Assembly: GCA_031261505.1 (NCBI GenBank)
Contig: JAISJN010000010.1
Span: forward strand, 36,520-100,519
DNA length: 64,000 nt
From: Clostridioides sp.
GTDB taxonomy: Bacteria > Bacillota > Clostridia > Peptostreptococcales > Peptostreptococcaceae
Direction: 5' to 3'
Part shown: positions 1-8,146 of the stretch, piece after piece
How the letters are laid out: the number at the start of each line of letters is the position of its first letter
Position numbering within the stretch: position 1 is the stretch's first letter
The notes under the pieces: generated by a model
What the model saw: the letters and a program-made list of their open reading frames with translations, nothing else
Told to the model about the DNA's origin: nothing
Databases searched by the model: none
Made by a program: the position numbers and the translations under genes

Positions 1-52
1 TCGATGGGAATGAACTTAAAACGAGTGATTAAATAGAAAGAAGTGGTGATAT

Positions 53-748
53 ATGGTGAAATTTAATATTATAGAGTTAGAAAATGAAATTTCTATAGAC
101 GAATATATGGAAAAATACAACGACGTAGAAAAATTTCTAGGATATTGTGAGGCATGTCCAAACTATTCAAAAACGTGGTCGTGTCCGCCGTTTGACTTTA
201 ATGTAGAAGATTTTTTAAAGGAATATAAAAATCTAAAGATAATAGGAAAGAAGATAGAGATATCAGAGTCAGAAAATGAAAGAGGTATGGAAATACAGAC
301 AGATATATCAGATGATAAAATTAACAGAGATATAGAAAACAAAATAGGTAAAATAGAGGCAGATAAACAGGTCGGTGTAGAGAACAAGGCTAAAGAAGCT
401 AAAGCTATAGAGAAGAAATATAGCGAAGATATAGAAATAAAAAAGGAGATGATCAAGAAAGAGTTGGAATATCAGAAGAAGTCGGTGCTAGGAGAATTAC
501 TAGAGCTAGAAAAACAAGATCCAAATATAAGAGCCTTGTCTATGGGGAGGTGTACGGAATGTGAAATCTGTACAAGACAAGAGGGGAAAGATTGTAGAAA
601 TAAAGATAAAATGAGGTATTCAATAGAGGCCTTGGGTGGAGATGTAGTAGGAATCACACAGGATTTACTTCACCATGAAATCAAATGGTCAAAGGGCAAT
701 GAGATACCAGAATATTTCATACTCGTAGGTGGATTGTTAAGTAAATAA
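53..748 (+). CDS. DUF2284-type cysteine-rich metal-binding protein
   Basis: Predicted cytoplasmic metal- or iron-sulfur-binding protein of 231 residues resembling the DUF2284 family. The N-terminal part has C32, C35 and C44 in a CxxC...WSCPPF arrangement. The C-terminal part has C167, C170, C173 and C181, the ferredoxin-like cysteine cluster typical of the family. Between them, about residues 70-155, lies a highly charged Lys/Glu-rich stretch that looks like an inserted helix or coiled coil and seems long for the family. The ATG follows a weak AGAAGTGGTGAT site. It stands alone, with a repeat copy directly downstream. The biochemical function of the family is not established. The family call rests on the cysteine pattern and the C-terminal half. 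Confidence 0.8.
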   Translation: MVKFNIIELENEISIDEYMEKYNDVEKFLGYCEACPNYSKTWSCPPFDFNVEDFLKEYKNLKIIGKKIEISESENERGMEIQTDISDDKINRDIENKIGKIEADKQVGVENKAKEAKAIEKKYSEDIEIKKEMIKKELEYQKKSVLGELLELEKQDPNIRALSMGRCTECEICTRQEGKDCRNKDKMRYSIEALGGDVVGITQDLLHHEIKWSKGNEIPEYFILVGGLLSK

Positions 749-752
749 AGAG

Positions 753-852
753 TATAACTTGAGATAAATATCCCCCACCTCTATAGGTGGCGGGCATAAA
801 TCTAATTTCAGTTGGGTAAAGTTCCCCACTGAAATCGTTGAATCACCATTTA
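753..852 (+). repeat. Dispersed two-hairpin repeat, copy 1
   Basis: Well-conserved copy. It begins TATAACTTGAGATAAAT, then hairpin 1 (CCACCTCTATAGGTGG inside a longer GAGAT/ATCTC-like stem), then the TTTCAGT...ACTGAAA stem, and ends TTGAATCACCATTTAA. It lies 40 bases upstream of the next start codon and points towards it. Confidence 0.9.
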
Positions 853-892
853 ATAAAAAAGTAATTATTCAAAAATTCAAGGAGGCGTTTTT

Positions 893-1222
893 ATGCTCAA
901 TGAAACAAAAGAGGTAAAAGGATGGAACTGGGGTGCATTTATGTACAGTATAGTTTGGGGAATCGGGAACAAATGTTACCTACCTCTACTATGTCTAATC
1001 CCAATATTCAACATAGTATGGGTGTTTGTCTGTGGTGCTAAGGGAAACGAATGGGCTTACAGAAACTCGGAATTAGATGCAGAAACTTTCATGGCTATCC
1101 AAGAAACTTGGAATAGAGCTGGGTTAGTAATGTTTATGATATCTCTGGCAGTGGTGGTATTGTGGATAATAATATTTATACTTGGGATGTCTTCATTAAG
1201 CAATATAACTATAAATCTATAA
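893..1222 (+). CDS. Small membrane protein, two predicted membrane segments
   Basis: A 109-residue protein of unknown function. The N-terminus has a GWNWGAFMYSIVWGIGNK-like amphipathic/membrane region followed by a hydrophobic stretch (about residues 28-47) and the motif GAKGNEWAYRN. A second membrane segment lies at about residues 78-98. This layout (tryptophan-rich first helix, KGNEWA motif) matches small uncharacterised membrane proteins common in Firmicutes, but I cannot name a function. The start has a good AAGGAGG site 8 bases upstream. It sits directly behind repeat copy 1, so it may be transcribed through or from that element. Confidence 0.75.
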   Translation: MLNETKEVKGWNWGAFMYSIVWGIGNKCYLPLLCLIPIFNIVWVFVCGAKGNEWAYRNSELDAETFMAIQETWNRAGLVMFMISLAVVVLWIIIFILGMSSLSNITINL

Positions 1223-1225
1223 ATA

Positions 1226-1312
1226 TATAACGTGAGATAGATGAGCGCAACCTATAGAGGTAGCGTACTCTCTAATCGCAGCGTATTTAGAAATTAAAAC
1301 TACGAAATCATA
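1226..1312 (+). repeat. Dispersed repeat, decayed copy 2
   Basis: TATAACGTGAGATAGATG start and a hairpin around CCTATAGAGG are recognisable. The second stem and tail are largely lost. Confidence 0.5.
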
Positions 1313-1320
1313 GTTCTATA

Positions 1321-1360
1321 AATATACCCCCACCTAAATTGGAGGGGGTGTATTTATAGA
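1321..1360 (+). terminator. Terminator-like hairpin after the small membrane protein gene
   Basis: AAATATACCCCC pairs with GGGGGTGTATTT around a short loop, so it is a strong stem. There is only a weak T-tract. The core resembles hairpin 1 of the dispersed repeat. Confidence 0.65.
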
Positions 1361-1402
1361 AGTTTTAAAATAGTATCGATTATTAAAAAAATTATTGTAA
1401 TA

Positions 1403-2683
1403 TTGATAATACGACAATATTGTGCCAACATAATACTATGGTTCCTCACAACCATTTCAGAACTAGGAAGTTCAATGACAGCCTACGCATTAATACTATG
1501 AGTATACGCCCAAACAAATTTGGCATTTGACATTTCTCTTATACTGTTTTTTACTTGCATGCCGTATATCATTACAAGTTCATTTGCAGGTGTATTCGTG
1601 GATAGAAAAAGCAAGAAGTACATGCTAGTGTCTATGGATTGTATAGCTGCGATATGCACGCTTGTAGTCCTATTTCTAATAATAAGTAATAAATTAGAGT
1701 TTTGGTCTATACTAGCAGTAAACGTTATTATAGGTTTTACTAATGCATTTACATCTCTAGCTCTTAGTATATTGTTGGGGGAATTGTCACCTAAGGATGG
1801 GTACGAAAAAATAAGTGGGTTGAATTCTTTTTCGAATTCGCTCGTGATGTCGTTTTCACCTATGTTAGCGACGTTTGTATCTATGAAATTTGGATTGGCG
1901 AGCGTTTTATCTATGGATTTTATTACATTTGCCTTTGCGACCAGTGTAATTGTGCTTATAATAAAAGAACCTGCAAGTCGCAACGCAGGAATTAGTATTA
2001 GCAAGCCTACGTTCATTTCGGAAATAAGTGTAGGATATAATTTTTTAAAAGAGAACAGTGGAATTTTTATGATGATGATGTTTCTATGTGTAATAAATTT
2101 CTTTTCAAATTTGACTTATGAAAATATTTTGCCAGCGATGATATTATCTAGGAGTAATTCTAATAACGTCCTAGCTGTGGTTACAGGAATAATAGGTGCT
2201 AGCGGCATTTTGGGTGGAATGTATGTGAGTGCGTTTAAATTACCTAAAAATAAAGTAAGGGAATTCTTTTTAGCTGCGGGGATCTCATTTGTATTTGGGG
2301 ATTTGTCGATGGCTTTTGGACATAGCTTAAAACTTTGGATACCAGCAGCGATTTTCGCAAGTTTTCCAATTCCAATTATATTAGCCGTATATAATGTAAT
2401 TCTATACAAGGCGGTGCCACAAGATATACAGGGTAGAGTATTTGCTACTAAAAATGCTATACAGAGAGCTTCAGTTCCTATAGCCTTATTACTAGGTGGA
2501 TTCTTAGCAGATTATCTATTTGAACCGTTGGCTGGATCAAATCAAATTTTCTTACAATTGTTTGGATATAAATCAGGAGCAGGGATGGCATTAATGTTTA
2601 AGTTTACTGGAATTATGGCTGGTTTAAGTTCTATTCTTTTTTACAATAATAAAAGGATAAAAATGCTAGAGCATTTAGAATAA
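1403..2683 (+). pseudogene. MFS drug/macrolide-type efflux transporter, interrupted by in-frame TGA
   Basis: The reading frame from a TTG at 1403 to 2683 would give about 426 residues, the usual length for MFS_3/MefA-like exporters. It has the motif A cognate FAGVFVDRKSKKY and about 12 hydrophobic segments. An in-frame TGA at 1499-1501 sits where relatives have Trp (ISELGSSMTAYALIL-stop-VYAQT), inside the first membrane helix. Translation could only restart at TTG 1520, which has no visible ribosome binding site and would lose helix 1. The rest of the frame is clean, so the lesion is recent or a base-calling error. The substrate cannot be predicted. No regulator sits next to it. Confidence 0.75.
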
Positions 2684-2745
2684 ATCTAAAGAGTAGGTAA
2701 AAACTAAAAATGTAAATATTGTATATAAAATTTTGTCGAAAATTA

Positions 2746-2774
2746 TTGACATTGTATGAATTAAATAATACAAT
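2746..2774 (+). promoter_or_regulatory. Sigma-A promoter for the HExxH protein gene
   Basis: TTGACA, 17-base spacer, TACAAT. This leaves a leader of about 115 bases before the 2897 start. Confidence 0.75.
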
Positions 2775-2896
2775 AAGCAAAAAGAAAAATAGTTTCTCTT
2801 ATCGTGACTCGTGTCCACTAGGTATACGGATTAGGATCTATGTGAAGTTGATTGAGGAACTAAAAGGATGTACTGAAAATAAGGAGGGAAAATATC

Positions 2897-4105
2897 ATGA
2901 GGTTCATAAAAAAATTTCTAAAATGGACAGCAATCATAATAGTAGCATTAGTATTAATAGCACTTGGAACAGTCTACGCAGGACATAAATTTATATTCAA
3001 AGAAAAAACATCGGATGTGCCAACGATACAGCCACTTGTATCAGGAAAATACGAATTAGGTGTACAAGCTCATCCAAACATAAAGACAGTGGACGATTTT
3101 GTAAAAGTATTTGCAGAACAAGTTAAAAACTACCAAAAGAAATCAGCTGAGTTATGGCCTGATAATGCGGTTACAAATCAGTACGCTATGTTGGAGTCGG
3201 TTGAGGAGGATAGATTTTGGCTGATTAATCCAAATGGTGACATAAAGGAAATGGACAAGGAGGAAGCTCTAAGCTATAATATTTCGAGGGTGCCGTATTT
3301 CAACGGATTTGACCTGTTTGAAGGCAGGGGCATAAAGGGAATGTACTTGGCTATATCTAAGGAAGACTTGAGTAATTATCTAGTATATCAGGAATACTAT
3401 CATCTAGGAACTTATGATGTATTCATCACTTATTCGCATGAGTCATTCCATTTACTCGAGCAACATAAATGGAACAGTAGAAACAGTACAGATGTGCCTA
3501 ATCAAGCTAAGAATGATTTTTACGAAAATAAAGGTGCTAGAGCACAGAGGAATCTATTGCTGAAACAATTGCTAGAGGCTGTGAGAGATCCGAAAAATCA
3601 GGATAAATATGTATTAGATGCGATTGCGAGTTTTGAAGAGTACAAGTCTAAATATCCTGATGATTACCAGAACTCAATTTACTTTGACAAGGTAGAGGGG
3701 ACAGCCTACTATTATGAGCTGATATCTTGTTTATATGCTTCATACCCAGAACAAATAAAAAATGAAAAAGATTTACAAGATGCTTTGACATTGCTTGCTA
3801 TAAGTGATTACTATAATGAAGCTTACGGCATTATAAGTGAAGGATACAATATCGGTGGATTTGCAGGAATACTTCTGGATAGACTTGAAGGGGACAAGAG
3901 TGATAACTGGAAAAAAGAAATTATTAAGAATCAAGATGCAACCCCTATGCAGTTATTAGCAGATAAATACAAGGACGAGAAATTACCAGAACCAGTTATT
4001 CTATCACAGGCAGATGTAGATGCAGTCACTAAAAATATCAACAAGCAGGGTGAAGATAGCGGTCCGAGCAATCTGTTTAAAATGTTATATCAGCTAATAT
4101 TCTAA
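2897..4105 (+). CDS. Membrane-anchored zincin-like putative metallopeptidase
   Basis: A 402-residue protein with one N-terminal membrane helix (residues about 11-30, preceded by basic residues) and an extracytoplasmic domain. It contains H181-E-S-F-H185, an HExxH zinc-peptidase signature in a helical context (ITYSHESFHLLEQHKW). A downstream Glu at about 267 (KVEGTAYYYE) could be the third zinc ligand, as in gluzincins. I do not recognise a named family, so peptidase activity is an inference from the motif. The ATG has a strong AAGGAGGG site. It appears monocistronic, with its own promoter and a hairpin downstream. Confidence 0.7.
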   Translation: MRFIKKFLKWTAIIIVALVLIALGTVYAGHKFIFKEKTSDVPTIQPLVSGKYELGVQAHPNIKTVDDFVKVFAEQVKNYQKKSAELWPDNAVTNQYAMLESVEEDRFWLINPNGDIKEMDKEEALSYNISRVPYFNGFDLFEGRGIKGMYLAISKEDLSNYLVYQEYYHLGTYDVFITYSHESFHLLEQHKWNSRNSTDVPNQAKNDFYENKGARAQRNLLLKQLLEAVRDPKNQDKYVLDAIASFEEYKSKYPDDYQNSIYFDKVEGTAYYYELISCLYASYPEQIKNEKDLQDALTLLAISDYYNEAYGIISEGYNIGGFAGILLDRLEGDKSDNWKKEIIKNQDATPMQLLADKYKDEKLPEPVILSQADVDAVTKNINKQGEDSGPSNLFKMLYQLIF

Positions 4106-4202
4106 GTATATTTTATGAGGACAAGACTCGATAGTAAAGGTTAAAATAGAAAGGCTAAAATAGAATTGTAGTAAAAAAGGAAACTTAATTGAAATAAAAA
4201 GT

Positions 4203-4251
4203 GAAGGCGAGTACTATCATATATTATATTGGTATGATAGTACTCGCCTTC
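4203..4251 (-). terminator. Perfect 19-bp hairpin between convergent genes
   Basis: Arms 4203-4221 and 4233-4251 are perfectly complementary around an 11-base loop. Read on the minus strand it is followed by a T-rich run, so it suits termination of the ferredoxin-like gene. On the plus strand the tail is poor. Confidence 0.75.
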
Positions 4252-4297
4252 ATTGATATAAACTAGATTGCAATCTAAGTATAGTCTAAGATATAGA

Positions 4298-4567
4298 TTA
4301 CTTAGATTTCGTAACGTATTTAAGAGCGCCACTAGGGCAGCTGTCTATAACTTTAATCACATTATCAGACGAGCCGTTATCTGGTAGAACCCAAGGTCGT
4401 CTTTGTACTTTGAATACATCTGGGGCGCCATGTGTGCATTTGCCAGCGTGTATACAAATTTCTTTGTTGTAGTAGATATCGACGTCTTTACCTTCGTACT
4501 TGCGATAGCCTTGTTCTATAAGCATTTCTCCTGTTGTAATTCCTACGTTTATTTCATTCCCTCTCAT
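4298..4567 (-). CDS. Divergent 4Fe-4S mono-cluster protein (YjdI-like)
   Basis: An 89-residue protein matching the Fer4_19/YjdI type of small iron-sulfur protein. The pattern is Y-x-N-K-E-I-C-x5-C (C38, C44) and a later CPSGAL motif (C77), with conserved RPWV before it. It probably carries one cluster and acts as an electron carrier, although its partner is unknown. The ATG at 4567 follows an AGAGGAAG site. It is single, convergent with the peptidase-like gene and divergent from the cupin gene. Confidence 0.85.
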   Translation of the reverse strand: MRGNEINVGITTGEMLIEQGYRKYEGKDVDIYYNKEICIHAGKCTHGAPDVFKVQRRPWVLPDNGSSDNVIKVIDSCPSGALKYVTKSK

Positions 4568-4879
4568 ATATGTCGCTTCCTCTCTGATGTTTATTTAATA
4601 TTTTAGCTTCCATGCCATCTTATGTCAATAATTTGATGAAGATATTTTATCCAATATGGAGGGGATATTATTTTTATTTCAGGTAGAGAAGAGATACAAG
4701 CATAAAATTATGATTTTAAATAATTTTTTTACAAAAGGAGATTTTTATGGTAATCTTGATTTAGAGTAGTGTTATTCTAGATACAATCAAGTACAAAATG
4801 ATTTCTTGCAGTTGATTGTACAGACTTAGAGTCTATAGATCTAGATCTAACATCAAAACAGTCTAAAAGGAGGAAACAA
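4568..4879. other. Divergent intergenic region of 312 bases
   Basis: It holds the leader regions of the ferredoxin-like and cupin genes. A tiny reading frame (ATG 4747 to TAG 4764, five codons) follows a very good AAAAGGAG site and may be a leader peptide or chance. A possible promoter, TTGATT-16-TATAGA, lies near 4812-4839. No other feature seen. Confidence 0.4.
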
Positions 4880-5218
4880 ATGTCCGAAAACTTTATACTA
4901 GACGCGAAATTCGAAGAAAACCCAGTACACAAAGGGGTATACATGAAATACCTATTCGGCAAAGAAGACAACGACAGACTAAGTAACGTAGAAATAATGA
5001 TAATACCAGGATTTCAAATAAGTCCACACACGCATGAAGACTCAACAGAATTCTTCTACATAGTAGGAGGAGAAGGCGAGTACCTAGATGGTGACGAGTG
5101 GAAGTATATAAAAAGAGGCGACGCGTTCAAAGCTCCAAAAGGAAGAACTCACGGAATAAAAAACACAGGTGATGGATCGCTAGTAATATTCTCTACCTTC
5201 AGCCCAGGAATAAGGTAA
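4880..5218 (+). CDS. Cupin-domain protein
   Basis: A 112-residue single-domain cupin. Motif 1 is visible as PHTHEDSTEFFYIVGGEG (His-x-His...Glu...Gly) and motif 2 as GDAFKAPKGRTHGIKN. The two His, one Glu and the later His form the usual metal site. Members range from isomerases to sensors, so the function is not predictable. The start follows AAAAGGAGGAAAC at good spacing. A terminator lies just downstream, so the gene is monocistronic. Confidence 0.85.
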   Translation: MSENFILDAKFEENPVHKGVYMKYLFGKEDNDRLSNVEIMIIPGFQISPHTHEDSTEFFYIVGGEGEYLDGDEWKYIKRGDAFKAPKGRTHGIKNTGDGSLVIFSTFSPGIR

Positions 5219-5260
5219 TAGGTAGTGGTAGTAAAACTCATACACAATGCAATTATCATC

Positions 5261-5301
5261 AAAACACCACATGAATAGAACTATAATTTATGTGGTGTTT
5301 T
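5261..5301 (+). terminator. Rho-independent terminator after the cupin gene
   Basis: AAAACACCACAT pairs with ATGTGGTGTTTT around a 17-base loop. The arms are 12 bp and A/T-flanked on both sides, so it may act both ways. Confidence 0.8.
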
Positions 5302-5340
5302 GACATTAAAAAGCAAAAAATTAGATTGAAATATTTGATA

Positions 5341-5463
5341 ATGGGTATATACAAAGATAGGTTGAAGATTGAGAGCAATCCGCTGTTGTTTGTAAGTGCT
5401 GGACCTCTTTTAAGACTTCTTCTAATAAGCAGATACATAGTTCTAAGTCAAACTGGCGAGTAA
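5341..5463 (+). other. Orphan 40-codon frame, possible gene remnant
   Basis: ATG 5341 to TAA 5463 encodes a 40-residue peptide with a leucine-rich end. There is no ribosome binding site and I recognise no family. It ends just before the 22-bp palindrome at 5479 and may be the fossil tail of a longer gene. Confidence 0.2.
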
Positions 5464-5478
5464 GAGAGTAAAACAAAA

Positions 5479-5500
5479 GATATACAGTATACTGTATATC
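5479..5500. promoter_or_regulatory. Perfect 22-bp palindrome (putative operator)
   Basis: The half-site is GATATACAGTA, perfectly mirrored. The core TATACAGTATAC recurs at 53460-53471 ahead of the MerR-family gene. The symmetry fits a dimeric repressor site such as those of GntR-type proteins. The protein is unknown. Confidence 0.45.
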
Positions 5501-5508
5501 AAAAGAGA

Positions 5509-5592
5509 TGAATCTCATACCATATAGAGGTGGTGTGTATAAATCTCATTTAGCTGGTGTGTATCCTAGAGCAAGTAATCAGCATTCAACGA
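5509..5592 (+). repeat. Dispersed repeat, decayed copy 3
   Basis: TATAGAGGTGGTGTGTATAAATCTCATTT and AATCAGCATTCAAC are recognisable parts of hairpin 1, the middle and the tail. The 5' end is lost. Confidence 0.55.
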
Positions 5593-5723
5593 GCGATATC
5601 ATTTGCTTGTCGACAGGGAAATTCCTCTTAGTTGCATTTGTTGCCCGAGTAACGAGTGGAGAGGGAAGAATTAGGGGGAATTTCTCTTTTAACAAAACAA
5701 TACATAGAAAAGGTGGGTTTGAT

Positions 5724-6278
5724 ATGGAAAAGGTAAGAGTCGGAATACTAGTAGGGAGTGCAAGAAAAAATGCATTCAGTCAATTAATAGCAGATACCAT
5801 AATGAAACAACTGCCAGACGAATTTGAAGTAAAACAGGTTAAAATAGACAATTTAATAATGTTCAACCAGGATTATGACGACAACAATGAAACACCTAAG
5901 GAATATGCTGATTTTAGAGAAGAGGTTAAAAATTGCGATGCTTATCTATTTGTTACACCAGAGTATAATCGCTCAATGCCGCCTCTTTTGAAGAATGCCT
6001 TGGATATAGCCTCTAGGCCAGCGGGTCAAAGCGTGTGGGGTGGAAAGCCAGGCGCAATAATAAGTGTATCACCAGGAGTTATGGGAGGATTTGGCTCAAA
6101 CAACCATATTAGACAGGTGCTTATGTTCTTGGATATTCGAACTATGCAACAACCGGAGAGATACATAGGAAATATATCAGAGTGTGTAGACGAACATGGC
6201 AAATTATTGCTAGCTACAGAAAAATTCATACATACATTTACTGATAGCTATGTTAAATGGGTGAAAAATTTTTATTAG
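5724..6278 (+). CDS. NAD(P)H-dependent FMN reductase family flavoprotein
   Basis: A 184-residue flavodoxin-fold reductase. The N-terminal phosphate-binding loop reads GILVGSARKNAFS (residues about 7-19). The family signature TPEYNRSMPPLLKNALD lies at about residues 79-95. GGKPGAIISVSPG follows. Relatives (ChrR/YieF/azoreductase-like) use NAD(P)H to reduce FMN, quinones or metal ions. The ATG at 5724 follows AAAAGGTGGG, and upstream in-frame codons belong to a repeat remnant, so they are not used. The leader at 5610-5700 can fold into a long imperfect hairpin (GGGAAATTCC against GGGGGAATTTC). Confidence 0.88.
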   Translation: MEKVRVGILVGSARKNAFSQLIADTIMKQLPDEFEVKQVKIDNLIMFNQDYDDNNETPKEYADFREEVKNCDAYLFVTPEYNRSMPPLLKNALDIASRPAGQSVWGGKPGAIISVSPGVMGGFGSNNHIRQVLMFLDIRTMQQPERYIGNISECVDEHGKLLLATEKFIHTFTDSYVKWVKNFY

Positions 6279-6438
6279 AGAATACAATATGAAACGCATA
6301 CATCAAAAACGCATATAGCAAAAATATACAGCAAGAAGACCTGGAAAAGAACTTATGCATAGCAAAAAAACTGTAAGCTATAAAATGCATATAGCAAAAA
6401 CTTTAGAGAATAAAATGTATAGAGAAGTACATAATATA

Positions 6439-6504
6439 GATGACCTAGCATGTCTAAATTGTATTCTAAGAACAATTAGATTCACGCTCGGGTCATCTTT
6501 TTTT
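6439..6504 (+). terminator. Nested-hairpin terminator
   Basis: GATGACC pairs with GGTCATC, enclosing a second stem (TCTAAATTGT with ACAATTAGA), followed by seven T. Upstream, 6300-6410 carries three imperfect copies of GCATATAGCAAAAA, of unknown meaning. Confidence 0.8.
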
Positions 6505-6563
6505 AATGTGTAATTTGTAGTATACTTAAAATAAATAAACAAAATATAAGGGGGAATTTTAAA

Positions 6564-7595
6564 GTGTTAGTAAACAGAGATGAAGTATTAAACCTTGCAA
6601 AAGAAATCCTTTCGATAGATAGCCCTAGTGGTTACCATTACGAGGTGATGAGTAGGGTTGAAGAAATCGTAAAGGATTTGGGATATAAATTTGAACAAAT
6701 TCAAAAAGGCTGTGGAGTAGTTACAGTTCAAGGTAAAAGCGATGAAAAGGTTTTAGGACTTGCCGCTCACGTTGATACACTTGGTGCAATGGTTAGATCT
6801 ATAAGCAGTGATGGTAAATTAAACTTCACTATAATAGGAGGACCTGTAGTTCCAACATTAGACGCAGAATACTGTAAGATAATGACTAGGGATAAAAAAA
6901 TATACACAGGTACTTTTCTAAGCAAGAGTCCGTCTGCACATGTCTATGAAGACTCAAAGACAAGACCAAGAAACCCAGAGACTATGGAAATAAGGATAGA
7001 TGAAGTTGTAAAGACGAAAGAAGATGTTGAAAAACTAGGAATATGTCCTGGAGATTTCGTATTTATAGATACAAAGACAACTATAACAGAAAGTGGATTC
7101 TTGAAATCTAGATTTATAGATGATAAGGCGAGTGTTGCCTGCTTGCTTCAACTCCTTAAGATATTAAAAAACGAGGAAGTAGTTCCAACTTACACAACTA
7201 AGTTCTTTATTTCAGTATTTGAAGAAGTTGGGCACGGAGCTTCGTACATTCCACAAGACATAACCGAATTACTAGCAGTTGATATGGGATGTATAGGTGA
7301 AGACCTATCTTGTACAGAATACGATGTGTCTATCTGTGCTAAGGATTCAAAAGGGCCTTACGATTTTGAAATGACTACGGACTTAGTAAATACAGCTAAG
7401 GAAATAGGTATAAAATACGCAGTCGATATATATCCATACTATGGCTCAGATGTAGGTGCAGCTCAAGCTGGTGGAAATAATATCAAGGGTGCACTTGTAG
7501 GGCCAGGGGTTCATGCATCTCACGGAATGGAAAGAACACACGCAGAAGCACTAGAAGGAACTATAAAACTTCTATACGCATATATAATGAGATAA
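6564..7595 (+). CDS. M42 family metallo-aminopeptidase (glutamyl aminopeptidase-like)
   Basis: A 343-residue cytosolic di-metal aminopeptidase. Visible ligands are H69 and D71 (AAHVDTLGAMV), D186/D187 (SRFIDDKAS), E220/E221 (SVFEEVGHG), D240 (LAVDMG) and a late His (HASHGMERTH). The length matches the M42 family (FrvX/PepA/YsdC), which trims N-terminal residues from peptides. The start is GTG at 6564 behind a strong AAGGGGGAA site. It is monocistronic between two terminators. Confidence 0.92.
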   Translation: MLVNRDEVLNLAKEILSIDSPSGYHYEVMSRVEEIVKDLGYKFEQIQKGCGVVTVQGKSDEKVLGLAAHVDTLGAMVRSISSDGKLNFTIIGGPVVPTLDAEYCKIMTRDKKIYTGTFLSKSPSAHVYEDSKTRPRNPETMEIRIDEVVKTKEDVEKLGICPGDFVFIDTKTTITESGFLKSRFIDDKASVACLLQLLKILKNEEVVPTYTTKFFISVFEEVGHGASYIPQDITELLAVDMGCIGEDLSCTEYDVSICAKDSKGPYDFEMTTDLVNTAKEIGIKYAVDIYPYYGSDVGAAQAGGNNIKGALVGPGVHASHGMERTHAEALEGTIKLLYAYIMR

Positions 7596-7647
7596 ATGTC
7601 TATAATACAACAAAGTTAGAAATTTAAAACTAAATTTAGTAATCCAC

Positions 7648-7682
7648 AAAAAAGCATTCATCATACACATGGATGCTTTTTT
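7648..7682 (+). terminator. Rho-independent terminator after the M42 peptidase gene
   Basis: AAAAAAGCATTCAT pairs with ATGGATGCTTTTTT, with a run of six T at the end. Confidence 0.9.
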
Positions 7683-8146
7683 ATGTTAAATTTAATAGTA
7701 TACATCAATAAATATATATTCAACACTAATTGTAGTAAAAAATGCAAATAAGATGTGTTAATAAGAGAATTCGGAAGATTTACTACAAAAAACTATGAAA
7801 AAGGCTTCAATTAAGATATACGAATTTCGGTTTCTAAAATTTTTTTTCGACAAGGATAAATGCATTAATATTGCGAAAAATAAATGCATAACTTTATTTT
7901 ATTTACCTATTATATATAATAATGATTTTTGTAAACTCAGAAGCATGAAAAGTTTTGTCGAAGTTAAATTAATAAGTTAAGATGATGGTATGAAATTAAA
8001 GGAAAACTGCGGGCGAATCATATTATGTATATTAAATATAAATTTATGCTTGTGTTTTTAAACAAATGTAAGTATTATAGTAGTATAAAATAAATGATAA
8101 ATATCTAGTATATAAAATATATTAATTATATGTGGAGGCATTGACG
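7683..8146. other. Long AT-rich leader region upstream of pckA
   Basis: About 460 bases. It contains a likely pckA promoter (8050-8078) and no convincing gene. A 61-codon frame at 7795-7980 has no ribosome binding site and biased composition, and is judged spurious. A direct run of similar A/T words (AAATGCATTAA, AAATGCATAACT) is present. No known riboswitch fold recognised. Confidence 0.5.
8050..8078 (+). promoter_or_regulatory. Probable pckA promoter
   Basis: TTGTGT, 17-base spacer, TATTAT. It is about 60 bases upstream of the start codon. Confidence 0.5.

Noticed and set aside
1..36. Possible 3' end of an upstream gene
   Set aside because: Two frames end in this stretch (TAA at 30-32 and TAG at 34-36) and too little sequence is present to choose or name either.
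2719..2988. 89-codon frame overlapping the promoter and start of the HExxH gene
   Set aside because: It covers the promoter and leader and overlaps the well-supported 2897 start in another frame, with no ribosome binding site.
7795..7980. 61-codon frame upstream of pckA
   Set aside because: No ribosome binding site, no recognisable protein features, and biased AT-rich composition of a leader region.
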